A stretch of DNA of 57,377 nt from Microbotryum silenes-acaulis (GCA_003665825.1 QPFY01000030.1:1-57377), one strand, 5' to 3'. Shown: positions 1-11,030, counted from the stretch's first letter. The notes: generated from the letters alone by a model not told the origin. Made by a program: numbers and translations.

Positions 1-2454
1 CCACTTTTCGACGCTGAAGGGCGGCGCGGGTCAAAAACCGCCAAATCGAGGTGCACGGTCAATTGCTCGTGCACCGCTGAAATCCACTTTTTCGACGCTG
101 AAGGGCGGCGCGGGTCAAAAACCGTCAAATCGAGGTGCACGGTCAATTGCTCGTGCACCGCTGAAATCCACTTTTTCGACGCTGAAGGGCGGCGCGGGTC
201 AAAAACCGCCAAATCGAGGTGCACGGTCGATTGCTCGTGCACTGCTGAAATCCACTTTTTCGACGCTGAAGGGCGGCGCGGGTCAAAAACCGCCAAATCG
301 AGGTGCACGGTCGATTGCTCGTGCACTGCTGAAATCCACTTTTTCGACGCTGAAGGGCGGCGCGGGTCAAAAACCGCCAAATCGAGGTGCACGGTCGATT
401 GCTCGTGCACTGCTGAAATCCACTTTTTCGACTCTGAAGGGCGGCGCGGGTCAAAAACCGCCAAATCGAGGTGCACGGTCAATTGCTCGTGCACCGCTGA
501 AATCCACTTTTTCGACTCTGAAGGGCGGCGCGGGTCAAAAACCGTCAAATCGAGGTGCACGGTCGATTGCTCGTGCACTGCTGAAATCCACTTTTTCGAC
601 GCTGAAGGGCGGCGCGGGTCAAAAACCGTCAAATCGAGGTGCACGGTCGATTGCTCGTGCACCGCTGAAATCCACTTTTTCGACTCTGAAGGGCGGCACG
701 GGTCAAAAACCGCCAAATCGAGGTGCACGGTCGATTGCTCGTGCACTGCTGAAATCCACTTTTTCGATGTTGAAGGGCGGCACGGGTCAAAAACCGTCAA
801 ATCGAGGTGCACGGTCGATTGCTCGTGCACTGCTGAAATCCACTTTTTCGACGCTGAAGGGCGGCGCGGGTCAAAAACCGCCAAATCGAGGTGCACGGTC
901 AATTGCTCGTGCACCGCTGAAATCCACTTTTTCGACGCTGAAGGGCGGCGCGGGTCAAAAACCGCCAAATCGAGGTGCACGGTCAATTGCTCGTGCACTG
1001 CTGAAATCCACTTTTTCGACGCTGAAGGGCGGCGCGGGTCAAAAACCGCCAAATCGAGGTGCACGGTCAATTGCTCGTGCACTGCTGAAATCCACTTTTT
1101 CGACTCTGAAGGGCGGCGCGGGTCAAAAACCGCCAAATCGAGGTGCACGGTCAATTGCTCGTGCACTGCTGAAATCCACTTTTTCGACTCTGAAGGGCGG
1201 CGCGGGTCAAAAACCGCCAAATCGAGGTGCACGGTCGATTGCTCGTGCACTGCTGAAATCCACTTTTTCGACTCTGAAGGGCGGCGCGGGTCAAAAACCG
1301 CCAAATCGAGGTGCACGGTCAATTGCTCGTGCACCGCTGAAATCCACTTTTTCGACGCTGAAGGGCGGCGCGGGTCAAAAACCGCCAAATCGAGGTGCAC
1401 GGTCGATTGCTCGTGCACTGCTGAAATCCACTTTTTCGACGCTGAAGGGCGGCGCGGGTCAAAAACCGTCAAATCGAGGTGCACGGTCGATTGCTCGTGC
1501 ACTGCTGAAATCCACTTTTTCGACGCTGAAGGGCGGCGCGGGTCAAAAACCGCCAAATCGAGGTGCACGGTCGATTGCTCGTGCACTGCTGAAATCCACT
1601 TTTTCGACTCTGAAGGGCGGCGCGGGTCAAAAACCGCCAAATCGAGGTGCACGGTCAATTGCTCGTGCACTGCTGAAATCCACTTTTTCGACTCTGAAGG
1701 GCGGCGCGGGTCAAAAACCGCCAAATCGAGGTGCACGGTCAATTGCTCGTGCACCGCTGAAATCCACTTTTTCGACTCTGAAGGGCGGCGCGGGTCAAAA
1801 ACCGTCAAATCGAGGTGCACGGTCGATTGCTCGTGCACTGCTGAAATCCACTTTTTCGACTCTGAAGGGCGGCGCGGGTCAAAAACCGCCAAATCGAGGT
1901 GCACGGTCAATTGCTCGTGCACTGCTGAAATCCACTTTTTCGACGCTGAAGGGCGGCGCGGGTCAAAAACCGTCAAATCGAGGTGCACGGTCGATTGCTC
2001 GTGCACTGCTGAAATCCACTTTTTCGACGCTGAAGGGCGGCGCGGGTCAAAAACCGCCAAATCGAGGTGCACGGTCGATTGCTCGTGCACCGCTGAAATC
2101 CACTTTTTCGACGCTGAAGGGCGGCGCGGGTCAAAAACCGCCAAATCGAGGTGCACGGTCAATTGCTCGTGCACTGCTGAAATCCACTTTTTCGACTCTG
2201 AAGGGCGGCGCGGGTCAAAAACCGTCAAATCGAGGTGCACGGTCGATTGCTCGTGCACTGCTGAAATCCACTTTTTCGACGCTGAAGGGCGGCGCGGGTC
2301 AAAAACCGTCAAATCGAGGTGCACGGTCGATTGCTCGTGCACTGCTGAAATCCACTTTTTCGACGCTGAAGGGCGGCGCGGGTCAAAAACCGTCAAATCG
2401 AGGTGCACGGTCGATTGCTCGTGCACCGCTGAAATCCACTTTTTCGACTCTGAA

Positions 2455-4722
2455 GGGCGACACGGGTCAAAAACCGCCAAATCGAGGTGCACGGTCAATT
2501 GCTCGTGCACCGCTGAAATCCACTTTTTCGACGCTGAAGGGCGGCGCGGGTCAAAAACCGCCAAATCGAGGTGCACGGTCGATTGCTCGTGCACTGCTGA
2601 AATCCACTTTTTCGACGCTGAAGGGCGGCGCGGGTCAAAAACCGCCAAATCGAGGTGCACGGTCAATTGCTCGTGCACCGCTGAAATCCACTTTTTCGAC
2701 TCTGAAGGGCGGCACGGGTCAAAAACCGTCAAATCGAGGTGCACGGTCGATTGCTCGTGCACTGCTGAAATCCACTTTTTCGACGCTGAAGGGCGGCGCG
2801 GGTCAAAAACCGCCAAATCGAGGTGCACGGTCGATTGCTCGTGCACTGCTGAAATCCACTTTTTCGATGTTGAAGGGCGGCGCGGGTCAAAAACCGTCAA
2901 ATCGAGGTGCACGGTCGATTGCTCGTGCACCGCTGAAATCCACTTTTTCGACGCTGAAGGGCGGCGCGGGTCAAAAACCGCCAAATCGAGGTGCACGGTC
3001 GATTGCTCGTGCACTGCTGAAATCCACTTTTTCGACGCTGAAGGGCGGCGCGGGTCAAAAACCGTCAAATCGAGGTGCACGGTCGATTGCTCGTGCACTG
3101 CTGAAATCCACTTTTTCGACGCTGAAGGGCGGCGCGGGTCAAAAACCGTCAAATCGAGGTGCACGGTCGATTGCTCGTGCACTGCTGAAATCCACTTTTT
3201 CGACGCTGAAGGGCGGCGCGGGTCAAAAACCGCCAAATCGAGGTGCACGGTCGATTGCTCGTGCACTGCTGAAATCCACTTTTTCGACTCTGAAGGGCGG
3301 CGCGGGTCAAAAACCGTCAAATCGAGGTGCACGGTCGATTGCTCGTGCACTGCTGAAATCCACTTTTTCGACGCTGAAGGGCGGCGCGGGTCAAAAACCG
3401 TCAAATCGAGGTGCACGGTCAATTGCTCGTGCACCGCTGAAATCCACTTTTTCGACTCTGAAGGGCGGCGCGGGTCAAAAACCGTCAAATCGAGGTGCAC
3501 GGTCGATTGCTCGTGCACTGCTGAAATCCACTTTTTCGACACTGAAGGGCGGCGCGGGTCAAAAACCGCCAAATCGAGGTGCACGGTCAATTGCTCGTGC
3601 ACCGCTGAAATCCACTTTTTCGACGCTGAAGGGCGGCGCGGGTCAAAAACCGCCAAATCGAGGTGCACGGTCGATTGCTCGTGCACTGCTGAAATCCACT
3701 TTTTCGACGCTGAAGGGCGGCGCGGGTCAAAAACCGTCAAATCGAGGTGCACGGTCGATTGCTCGTGCACTGCTGAAATCCACTTTTTCGACGCTGAAGG
3801 GCGGCGCGGGTCAAAAACCGCCAAATCGAGGTGCACGGTCAATTGCTCGTGCACTGCTGAAATCCACTTTTTCGACTCTGAAGGGCGGCGCGGGTCAAAA
3901 ACCGTCAAATCGAGGTGCACGGTCGATTGCTCGTGCACTGCTGAAATCCACTTTTTCGACGCTGAAGGGCGGCGCGGGTCAAAAACCGTCAAATCGAGGT
4001 GCACGGTCGATTGCTCGTGCACTGCTGAAATCCACTTTTTCGACGCTGAAGGGCGGCGCGGGTCAAAAACCGTCAAATCGAGGTGCACGGTCGATTGCTC
4101 GTGCACCGCTGAAATCCACTTTTTCGACTCTGAAGGGCGACACGGGTCAAAAACCGCCAAATCGAGGTGCACGGTCAATTGCTCGTGCACCGCTGAAATC
4201 CACTTTTTCGACGCTGAAGGGCGGCGCGGGTCAAAAACCGCCAAATCGAGGTGCACGGTCGATTGCTCGTGCACTGCTGAAATCCACTTTTTCGACGCTG
4301 AAGGGCGGCGCGGGTCAAAAACCGCCAAATCGAGGTGCACGGTCGATTGCTCGTGCACCGCTGAAATCCACTTTTTCGACGCTGAAGGGCGGCGCGGGTC
4401 AAAAACCGCCAAATCGAGGTGCACGGTCAATTGCTCGTGCACTGCTGAAATCCACTTTTTCGACTCTGAAGGGCGGCGCGGGTCAAAAACCGTCAAATCG
4501 AGGTGCACGGTCGATTGCTCGTGCACTGCTGAAATCCACTTTTTCGACGCTGAAGGGCGGCGCGGGTCAAAAACCGTCAAATCGAGGTGCACGGTCGATT
4601 GCTCGTGCACTGCTGAAATCCACTTTTTCGACGCTGAAGGGCGGCGCGGGTCAAAAACCGTCAAATCGAGGTGCACGGTCGATTGCTCGTGCACCGCTGA
4701 AATCCACTTTTTCGACTCTGAA
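2455..4722. repeat. Satellite higher-order repeat, copy 1 (27 monomers)
   Basis: This block starts at a rare gggcgacacggg variant (2455). It is followed 412 bp later by the rare ttcgATGttg variant (ATG at 2867) and carries a rare gacActg variant (3541). The first two markers recur exactly 2,268 bp (27 x 84) downstream. An extra gggcgacacggg unit at 4135, 588 bp (7 units) before the next one, shows a smaller secondary duplication within this copy. Confidence 0.85.
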
Positions 4723-6990
4723 GGGCGACACGGGTCAAAAACCGCCAAATCGAGGTGCACGGTCAATTGCTCGTGCACCGCTGAAATCCACTTTTTCGAC
4801 GCTGAAGGGCGGCGCGGGTCAAAAACCGCCAAATCGAGGTGCACGGTCGATTGCTCGTGCACTGCTGAAATCCACTTTTTCGACGCTGAAGGGCGGCGCG
4901 GGTCAAAAACCGCCAAATCGAGGTGCACGGTCAATTGCTCGTGCACCGCTGAAATCCACTTTTTCGACTCTGAAGGGCGGCACGGGTCAAAAACCGTCAA
5001 ATCGAGGTGCACGGTCGATTGCTCGTGCACTGCTGAAATCCACTTTTTCGACGCTGAAGGGCGGCGCGGGTCAAAAACCGCCAAATCGAGGTGCACGGTC
5101 GATTGCTCGTGCACTGCTGAAATCCACTTTTTCGATGTTGAAGGGCGGCGCGGGTCAAAAACCGTCAAATCGAGGTGCACGGTCGATTGCTCGTGCACCG
5201 CTGAAATCCACTTTTTCGACGCTGAAGGGCGGCGCGGGTCAAAAACCGCCAAATCGAGGTGCACGGTCAATTGCTCGTGCACTGCTGAAATCCACTTTTT
5301 CGACTCTGAAGGGCGGCGCGGGTCAAAAACCGTCAAATCGAGGTGCACGGTCGATTGCTCGTGCACTGCTGAAATCCACTTTTTCGACGCTGAAGGGCGG
5401 CGCGGGTCAAAAACCGTCAAATCGAGGTGCACGGTCGATTGCTCGTGCACTGCTGAAATCCACTTTTTCGACGCTGAAGGGCGGCGCGGGTCAAAAACCG
5501 TCAAATCGAGGTGCACGGTCGATTGCTCGTGCACTGCTGAAATCCACTTTTTCGACTCTGAAGGGCGGCGCGGGTCAAAAACCGCCAAATCGAGGTGCAC
5601 GGTCAATTGCTCGTGCACTGCTGAAATCCACTTTTTCGACTCTGAAGGGCGGCGCGGGTCAAAAACCGCCAAATCGAGGTGCACGGTCAATTGCTCGTGC
5701 ACTGCTGAAATCCACTTTTTCGACTCTGAAGGGCGGCGCGGGTCAAAAACCGCCAAATCGAGGTGCACGGTCGATTGCTCGTGCACTGCTGAAATCCACT
5801 TTTTCGACTCTGAAGGGCGGCGCGGGTCAAAAACCGCCAAATCGAGGTGCACGGTCAATTGCTCGTGCACCGCTGAAATCCACTTTTTCGACGCTGAAGG
5901 GCGGCGCGGGTCAAAAACCGCCAAATCGAGGTGCACGGTCGATTGCTCGTGCACTGCTGAAATCCACTTTTTCGACGCTGAAGGGCGGCGCGGGTCAAAA
6001 ACCGTCAAATCGAGGTGCACGGTCGATTGCTCGTGCACTGCTGAAATCCACTTTTTCGACGCTGAAGGGCGGCGCGGGTCAAAAACCGCCAAATCGAGGT
6101 GCACGGTCGATTGCTCGTGCACTGCTGAAATCCACTTTTTCGACTCTGAAGGGCGGCGCGGGTCAAAAACCGCCAAATCGAGGTGCACGGTCAATTGCTC
6201 GTGCACTGCTGAAATCCACTTTTTCGACTCTGAAGGGCGGCGCGGGTCAAAAACCGCCAAATCGAGGTGCACGGTCAATTGCTCGTGCACCGCTGAAATC
6301 CACTTTTTCGACTCTGAAGGGCGGCGCGGGTCAAAAACCGTCAAATCGAGGTGCACGGTCGATTGCTCGTGCACTGCTGAAATCCACTTTTTCGACTCTG
6401 AAGGGCGGCGCGGGTCAAAAACCGCCAAATCGAGGTGCACGGTCAATTGCTCGTGCACTGCTGAAATCCACTTTTTCGACGCTGAAGGGCGGCGCGGGTC
6501 AAAAACCGTCAAATCGAGGTGCACGGTCGATTGCTCGTGCACTGCTGAAATCCACTTTTTCGACGCTGAAGGGCGGCGCGGGTCAAAAACCGCCAAATCG
6601 AGGTGCACGGTCGATTGCTCGTGCACCGCTGAAATCCACTTTTTCGACGCTGAAGGGCGGCGCGGGTCAAAAACCGCCAAATCGAGGTGCACGGTCAATT
6701 GCTCGTGCACTGCTGAAATCCACTTTTTCGACTCTGAAGGGCGGCGCGGGTCAAAAACCGTCAAATCGAGGTGCACGGTCGATTGCTCGTGCACTGCTGA
6801 AATCCACTTTTTCGACGCTGAAGGGCGGCGCGGGTCAAAAACCGTCAAATCGAGGTGCACGGTCGATTGCTCGTGCACTGCTGAAATCCACTTTTTCGAC
6901 GCTGAAGGGCGGCGCGGGTCAAAAACCGTCAAATCGAGGTGCACGGTCGATTGCTCGTGCACCGCTGAAATCCACTTTTTCGACTCTGAA
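4723..6990. repeat. Satellite higher-order repeat, copy 2 (27 monomers)
   Basis: The markers gggcgacacggg (4723) and ttcgATGttg (ATG at 5135) sit exactly 2,268 bp after those of copy 1. The order of C/T variants agrees with copy 1 for about nine units and then diverges, so this copy is internally rearranged relative to its neighbours. Confidence 0.8.
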
Positions 6991-8827
6991 GGGCGACACG
7001 GGTCAAAAACCGCCAAATCGAGGTGCACGGTCAATTGCTCGTGCACCGCTGAAATCCACTTTTTCGACGCTGAAGGGCGGCGCGGGTCAAAAACCGCCAA
7101 ATCGAGGTGCACGGTCGATTGCTCGTGCACTGCTGAAATCCACTTTTTCGACGCTGAAGGGCGGCGCGGGTCAAAAACCGCCAAATCGAGGTGCACGGTC
7201 AATTGCTCGTGCACCGCTGAAATCCACTTTTTCGACTCTGAAGGGCGGCACGGGTCAAAAACCGTCAAATCGAGGTGCACGGTCGATTGCTCGTGCACTG
7301 CTGAAATCCACTTTTTCGACGCTGAAGGGCGGCGCGGGTCAAAAACCGCCAAATCGAGGTGCACGGTCGATTGCTCGTGCACTGCTGAAATCCACTTTTT
7401 CGATGTTGAAGGGCGGCGCGGGTCAAAAACCGTCAAATCGAGGTGCACGGTCGATTGCTCGTGCACCGCTGAAATCCACTTTTTCGACGCTGAAGGGCGG
7501 CGCGGGTCAAAAACCGCCAAATCGAGGTGCACGGTCGATTGCTCGTGCACTGCTGAAATCCACTTTTTCGACGCTGAAGGGCGGCGCGGGTCAAAAACCG
7601 TCAAATCGAGGTGCACGGTCGATTGCTCGTGCACTGCTGAAATCCACTTTTTCGACGCTGAAGGGCGGCGCGGGTCAAAAACCGTCAAATCGAGGTGCAC
7701 GGTCGATTGCTCGTGCACTGCTGAAATCCACTTTTTCGACGCTGAAGGGCGGCGCGGGTCAAAAACCGCCAAATCGAGGTGCACGGTCGATTGCTCGTGC
7801 ACTGCTGAAATCCACTTTTTCGACTCTGAAGGGCGGCGCGGGTCAAAAACCGTCAAATCGAGGTGCACGGTCGATTGCTCGTGCACTGCTGAAATCCACT
7901 TTTTCGACGCTGAAGGGCGGCGCGGGTCAAAAACCGTCAAATCGAGGTGCACGGTCAATTGCTCGTGCACCGCTGAAATCCACTTTTTCGACTCTGAAGG
8001 GCGGCGCGGGTCAAAAACCGTCAAATCGAGGTGCACGGTCGATTGCTCGTGCACTGCTGAAATCCACTTTTTCGACACTGAAGGGCGGCGCGGGTCAAAA
8101 ACCGTCAAATCGAGGTGCACGGTCGATTGCTCGTGCACTGCTGAAATCCACTTTTTCGACGCTGAAGGGCGGCGCGGGTCAAAAACCGCCAAATCGAGGT
8201 GCACGGTCAATTGCTCGTGCACCGCTGAAATCCACTTTTTCGACTCTGAAGGGCGGCGCGGGTCAAAAACCGTCAAATCGAGGTGCACGGTCGATTGCTC
8301 GTGCACTGCTGAAATCCACTTTTTCGACGCTGAAGGGCGGCGCGGGTCAAAAACCGTCAAATCGAGGTGCACGGTCAATTGCTCGTGCACCGCTGAAATC
8401 CACTTTTTCGACTCTGAAGGGCGGCGCGGGTCAAAAACCGTCAAATCGAGGTGCACGGTCGATTGCTCGTGCACTGCTGAAATCCACTTTTTCGACGCTG
8501 AAGGGCGGCGCGGGTCAAAAACCGTCAAATCGAGGTGCACGGTCGATTGCTCGTGCACTGCTGAAATCCACTTTTTCGACTCTGAAGGGCGGCGCGGGTC
8601 AAAAACCGTCAAATCGAGGTGCACGGTCGATTGCTCGTGCACTGCTGAAATCCACTTTTTCGACGCTGAAGGGCGGCGCGGGTCAAAAACCGCCAAATCG
8701 AGGTGCACGGTCGATTGCTCGTGCAGTGCTGAAATCCACTTTTTCGATGTTGAAGGGCGGCACAAGTCAAAAACCGCCAAATCGAAGTGCACGGGGAATT
8801 GCTCGTGCACTCATGAAATCCACTATA
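6991..8827. repeat. Satellite higher-order repeat, copy 3 (partial)
   Basis: Markers at 6991 and 7403 repeat those of copy 2 at +2,268 bp. The rare gacActg variant at 8077 lies 4,536 bp (2 x 2,268) after its partner at 3541. Copy 3 therefore resembles copy 1 over a longer stretch than copy 2 does. It ends early where the array decays into unique sequence. Confidence 0.8.
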
Positions 8828-9208
8828 TATATGGGCAATTGCCAAATACCACATGGCACAGACTCCCGAGAGACGCTTGCAAAGAAGCTCGCGCGAGCAT
8901 CCTGTGGCATTTGAGAGTGGTGTGGTGGGGGGCAGCCGCACTCGTAGCCTTCGGCCACCGGCGCTCGCGATCTCCCATTTCGGGCTTTGGTGTATCGCTG
9001 GAGCTGAGGCACGGCAGACTTGAGGACTTGTAGACGTAAATAAGTGTATTGTAACTCTGTCACGATCCCAACTGGTTTGTACATGCCTAATTTGTGCGAT
9101 TATGCATTGTGCTTTGAGTATACTCAATTACACTAGTCGTTGTGGCCTTGACGACTTTGGGGCGCGCGCGCGGTCCACTGCTTCTGGTCCTCGGGCCAGA
9201 ACAAATGT

Positions 9209-9222
9209 ACGGACATGTCCGT
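9209..9222. repeat. Perfect 14-nt palindrome ACGGACATGTCCGT
   Basis: The sequence equals its own reverse complement. The half-site GGACATG/CATGTCC recurs several times within the next 200 bp. Confidence 0.8.
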
Positions 9223-9338
9223 CCGCTTGATTTTAGATACAGCTGGATCAGATAATACTGATGCTGTCGAACAATTGTATGAGTAGACTCACTATCTGCA
9301 AGGAGAACATGATAGCATCTTATAATGATTGGAATTTT

Positions 9339-9415
9339 CATGTCCGTACCGCAACCCCATGTCCGTCCACTTGTCGGTCGCGGTTGCGGACATGGCGGTC
9401 TGCGGTACGGACATG
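9339..9415. repeat. 77-nt inverted repeat with nested stems
   Basis: The outer arms CATGTCCGTACCGCA (9339-9353) and TGCGGTACGGACATG (9401-9415) are perfect 15-nt complements. Inside them, a second complementary pair (CCATGTCCG near 9358, CGGACATGG near 9387) extends the hairpin. It could form a stable cruciform or RNA hairpin, or serve as a multi-site binding element. No terminator-like T run or gene context decides between these. Confidence 0.75.
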
Positions 9416-9588
9416 GCTGGGAGATGTTCGCACACTGTCATCCGATCCACGCCGCTTCGCTCGCTCCGACATGGTCTGTGACGAGAGACAAGTGGCTGTA
9501 TGAATTAAATCTTGTTTATACATCATTACATCAAAGAATTTCTAGAGATCATCCTCGAGTGGTGATTTTGCAAGTCAAAGGCCATGTA

Positions 9589-9676
9589 TATAAGATGATC
9601 ACCACTACTGTCAGGAGAGGTTGAGAGTCGAACAGAAGTGATGAGAAGGAAGCTAAGAAACAGAAAGGGGGCCCGC
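9589..9676 (-). repeat. Truncated copia-B LTR (B' left piece)
   Basis: Matches the end of the copia-B LTR seen intact at 28237, with several substitutions. It carries only one copy of the 54-bp tail that is doubled in the full B element. It ends at CCCGC (9672-9676); CCCGC also precedes the rest of the same LTR at 19871, so the two pieces were once continuous. No target duplication can be assigned. Confidence 0.75.
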
Positions 9677-9679
9677 TGA

Positions 9680-9825
9680 TACTACGTCAGCAATGTAGTT
9701 ATAGCCAAGAGTGATGAATAGGAATCTAACAGTAAGGGATCCGCGCGCCCCAAGTCCTCAGCCGATGCGCCCGGCTCGCTCCGCGCGCCTAAGTCCTGAC
9801 CCGAGCGGAGAGTGGATTCCTCACA
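9680..9825 (-). repeat. A0 3' LTR, truncated
   Basis: This is the downstream LTR of A0 in its own orientation. It lacks the outer TATTCGATCAACTC seen in other A LTRs and has one copy of the 39-bp GC-rich unit instead of three. It is followed by 11 C (9826-9836), the polypurine tract on the other strand. Other A elements have nine, so in A0 the pol frame enters the LTR in a different phase. Confidence 0.85.
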
Positions 9826-9836
9826 CCCCCCCCCCC

Positions 9837-10607
9837 ACGCGAACGCGAGGTAGACTTGAGCCGTGGGTGCCGCGTCCGGAGGCCTAGAGCATAGCAATGT
9901 ATACCAAAAATCTTGGGACCCAGCGCTTTGGTGAATAGGTCCGCAACCATGTCCGCTGTGCCAACGTGTGAGAGGGAGATATCGCCTCGGTTGACCATGT
10001 CGCGGACAAAATGCTCGCGGAGGCGTATGTGTCGAGTGCCGGAGGTGCGAACAGGGTCGTGAGCGACGGCGGCCGCGGCCTCGTTGTCGGTGAAGATGTG
10101 AGCTGCATCGATCGGGCGAACGTGGAGCTCGGAGAGGAGTTGCGTAAGGTAAATCGCTTCCTTACCAGCGTGCGACAAGGCGAGGTATTCGGCATCAGTG
10201 GTGGAATCCGCCACCCGAGTCTGACGCTTCGATGACCAAGAGACGGCGGAGCCAGCCAAGTAAAAGACGAAGCCCATTGTGGAGATGGACGTGTCGACGC
10301 AGGCACCCCAGTTTGCATCGGAATAACCAACCACGCCCGTAACTTTGGCTGGACCGCGGGCGTAGAGTAGCTCATCGCGGTACGTGGCGCGAAGGTAGCG
10401 AAGGACGTGTTTGACGGCAATCCAATGACGGCGGCCAGGGTTGTTGGCAAACCGGGACAAGTACGAGACGGCGAAAGCAATGTCGGGTCGAGTGCCAAGG
10501 GAAATGTACAGGAGTGAGCCAATGGCTTGTAGGTACCACGATCGAATGCGCTCCGTTCCCTGACCCGGAACTGCCGTGAGCGAGAGGCCGGGCGTCATTG
10601 GTACCGT
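9837..10607 (-). pseudogene. A0 pol, 3' part (end of RT and RNase H)
   Basis: Encodes the C-terminal end of the copia polyprotein: the end of the reverse transcriptase region, starting about [10 protein letters not shown], followed by RNase H. The RNase H catalytic motifs are visible (YSDANWG, DAEYLAL, FTDNEAA, VADLFTK). The frame is open and would join in phase with the A0 part right of A1 (15836-19509), so A0 was broken here only by the A1 insertion. Past the polypurine tract the frame differs from A1-A3 and ends soon after. Confidence 0.85.
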
Positions 10608-10936
10608 TGTGAGGAATCCACTCTCCGCTCGGGTCAGGACTTAGGCGCGCGGAGCGAGCCGGGCGCATCGGCCCAGGACTTAGGCGCGCGGAGCGAGCCG
10701 GGCGCATCGGCCCAGGACTTAGGCGCGCGCAGCGAGCCTGGCACATTGGCTCAGCCCCGAGGCTCGCTGGCTGAGGACTTGGGGCGCGCGGCTCCCTTAC
10801 TGTTAGATTCCTATTCATCACTCTTGGCTATAACTACATCGCTGACGTAGTAGAGTTGATCGAATAGGTATGTTGAAATGATATTCATCACTCTTGGCTA
10901 TAACTACATCGCTGACGTAGTAGAGTTGATCGAATA
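10608..10936 (+). repeat. A1 5' LTR (329 bp)
   Basis: Begins TGTGAGGAATCCACTCTC. It contains three tandem 39-bp GC-rich units from 10635 (two near-identical, one diverged). Near its end comes a 53-bp tail in two copies. It should carry the promoter and polyadenylation signals of the element; I cannot place them with confidence. Confidence 0.95.
10814..10936 (+). repeat. Duplicated LTR tail: 53 bp - 17-bp spacer - 53 bp
   Basis: Units 10814-10866 and 10884-10936 are the same 53-bp sequence, ending GATCGAATA. They are separated by GGTATGTTGAAATGATA. The same arrangement occurs in A2 (two bases shorter), in A0, in the lone LTR at 42571 and, with a different tail sequence, in family B. A3 has only one tail. 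Confidence 0.9.
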
Positions 10937-10954
10937 GGTTATAAGCCCACGAGC
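10937..10954 (+). promoter_or_regulatory. Putative primer-binding site of A1
   Basis: GGTTATAAGCCCACGAGC directly abuts the 5' LTR. Its complement, GGGCTTATAACC at the core, resembles the anticodon stem-loop of initiator tRNA-Met (typically GGGCTCATAACC or GGGCCCATAACC). It does not resemble a tRNA 3' end ending in CCA. Several copia-like elements are known to use such a half-tRNA primer. Family B has GGTTATTAGCCC at the same place. The host tRNA sequence would settle it. Confidence 0.5.
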
Positions 10955-11030
10955 TACCAGCCCCGCCGCTTGAAATTTTTCCCTCGAGCCCAGCCACTCG
11001 AGCCGCCCCAGCCCATCGCACCATCGCAGC

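Larger units (their letters stand above)
1..8827. repeat. 84-bp tandem satellite array, about 105 monomers
   Basis: A head-to-tail array of an 84-bp unit fills the start of the window and probably continues to its left. Monomers differ at a handful of sites: acGctg/acTctg/acActg/atGTTg, ggcGcggg/ggcAcggg/gAcAcggg, ccgCc/ccgTc, tcGatt/tcAatt and cacCg/cacTg. Several of these are transitions at CpG. Each monomer holds an inverted repeat, GTGCACG - 10 nt - CGTGCAC (51-57 with 68-74 in the first unit). The last unit is the most divergent and the array decays at about 8827. Because 84 is a multiple of three and the consensus lacks stops in one forward frame, a 2,715-codon frame (767-8914) runs through it. 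It encodes a very basic 28-residue repeat with no recognised domain, and I do not call it a gene. The first unit has one T fewer than the rest. Centromeric or subtelomeric satellite is possible but not shown. Confidence 0.97.
8828..9588. other. Non-repetitive spacer between satellite and TE nest
   Basis: About 760 bp of lower-GC sequence that is not repeated elsewhere in the window. I find no convincing gene; the open frames here are short, overlap on both strands and lack recognisable motifs. It begins with a short TATATATA run (about 8823-8831) at the satellite edge and holds a perfect 12-nt palindrome GCTCGCGCGAGC (8887-8898). It also contains the palindrome cluster annotated separately (9209-9415). 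It may be original host sequence or a remnant of a mobile element too degraded to name. Confidence 0.6.

Noticed and set aside
1..8827. CRISPR array
   Set aside because: Repeats are contiguous 84-bp units with no unique spacers and no cas genes nearby; this is satellite DNA.
767..8914. Giant repeat-protein gene of 2,715 residues
   Set aside because: The frame exists because the 84-bp monomer is a multiple of three without a stop. The ATG is a rare monomer variant, there is no unique N-terminal domain, and the variable sites are not restricted to silent positions.
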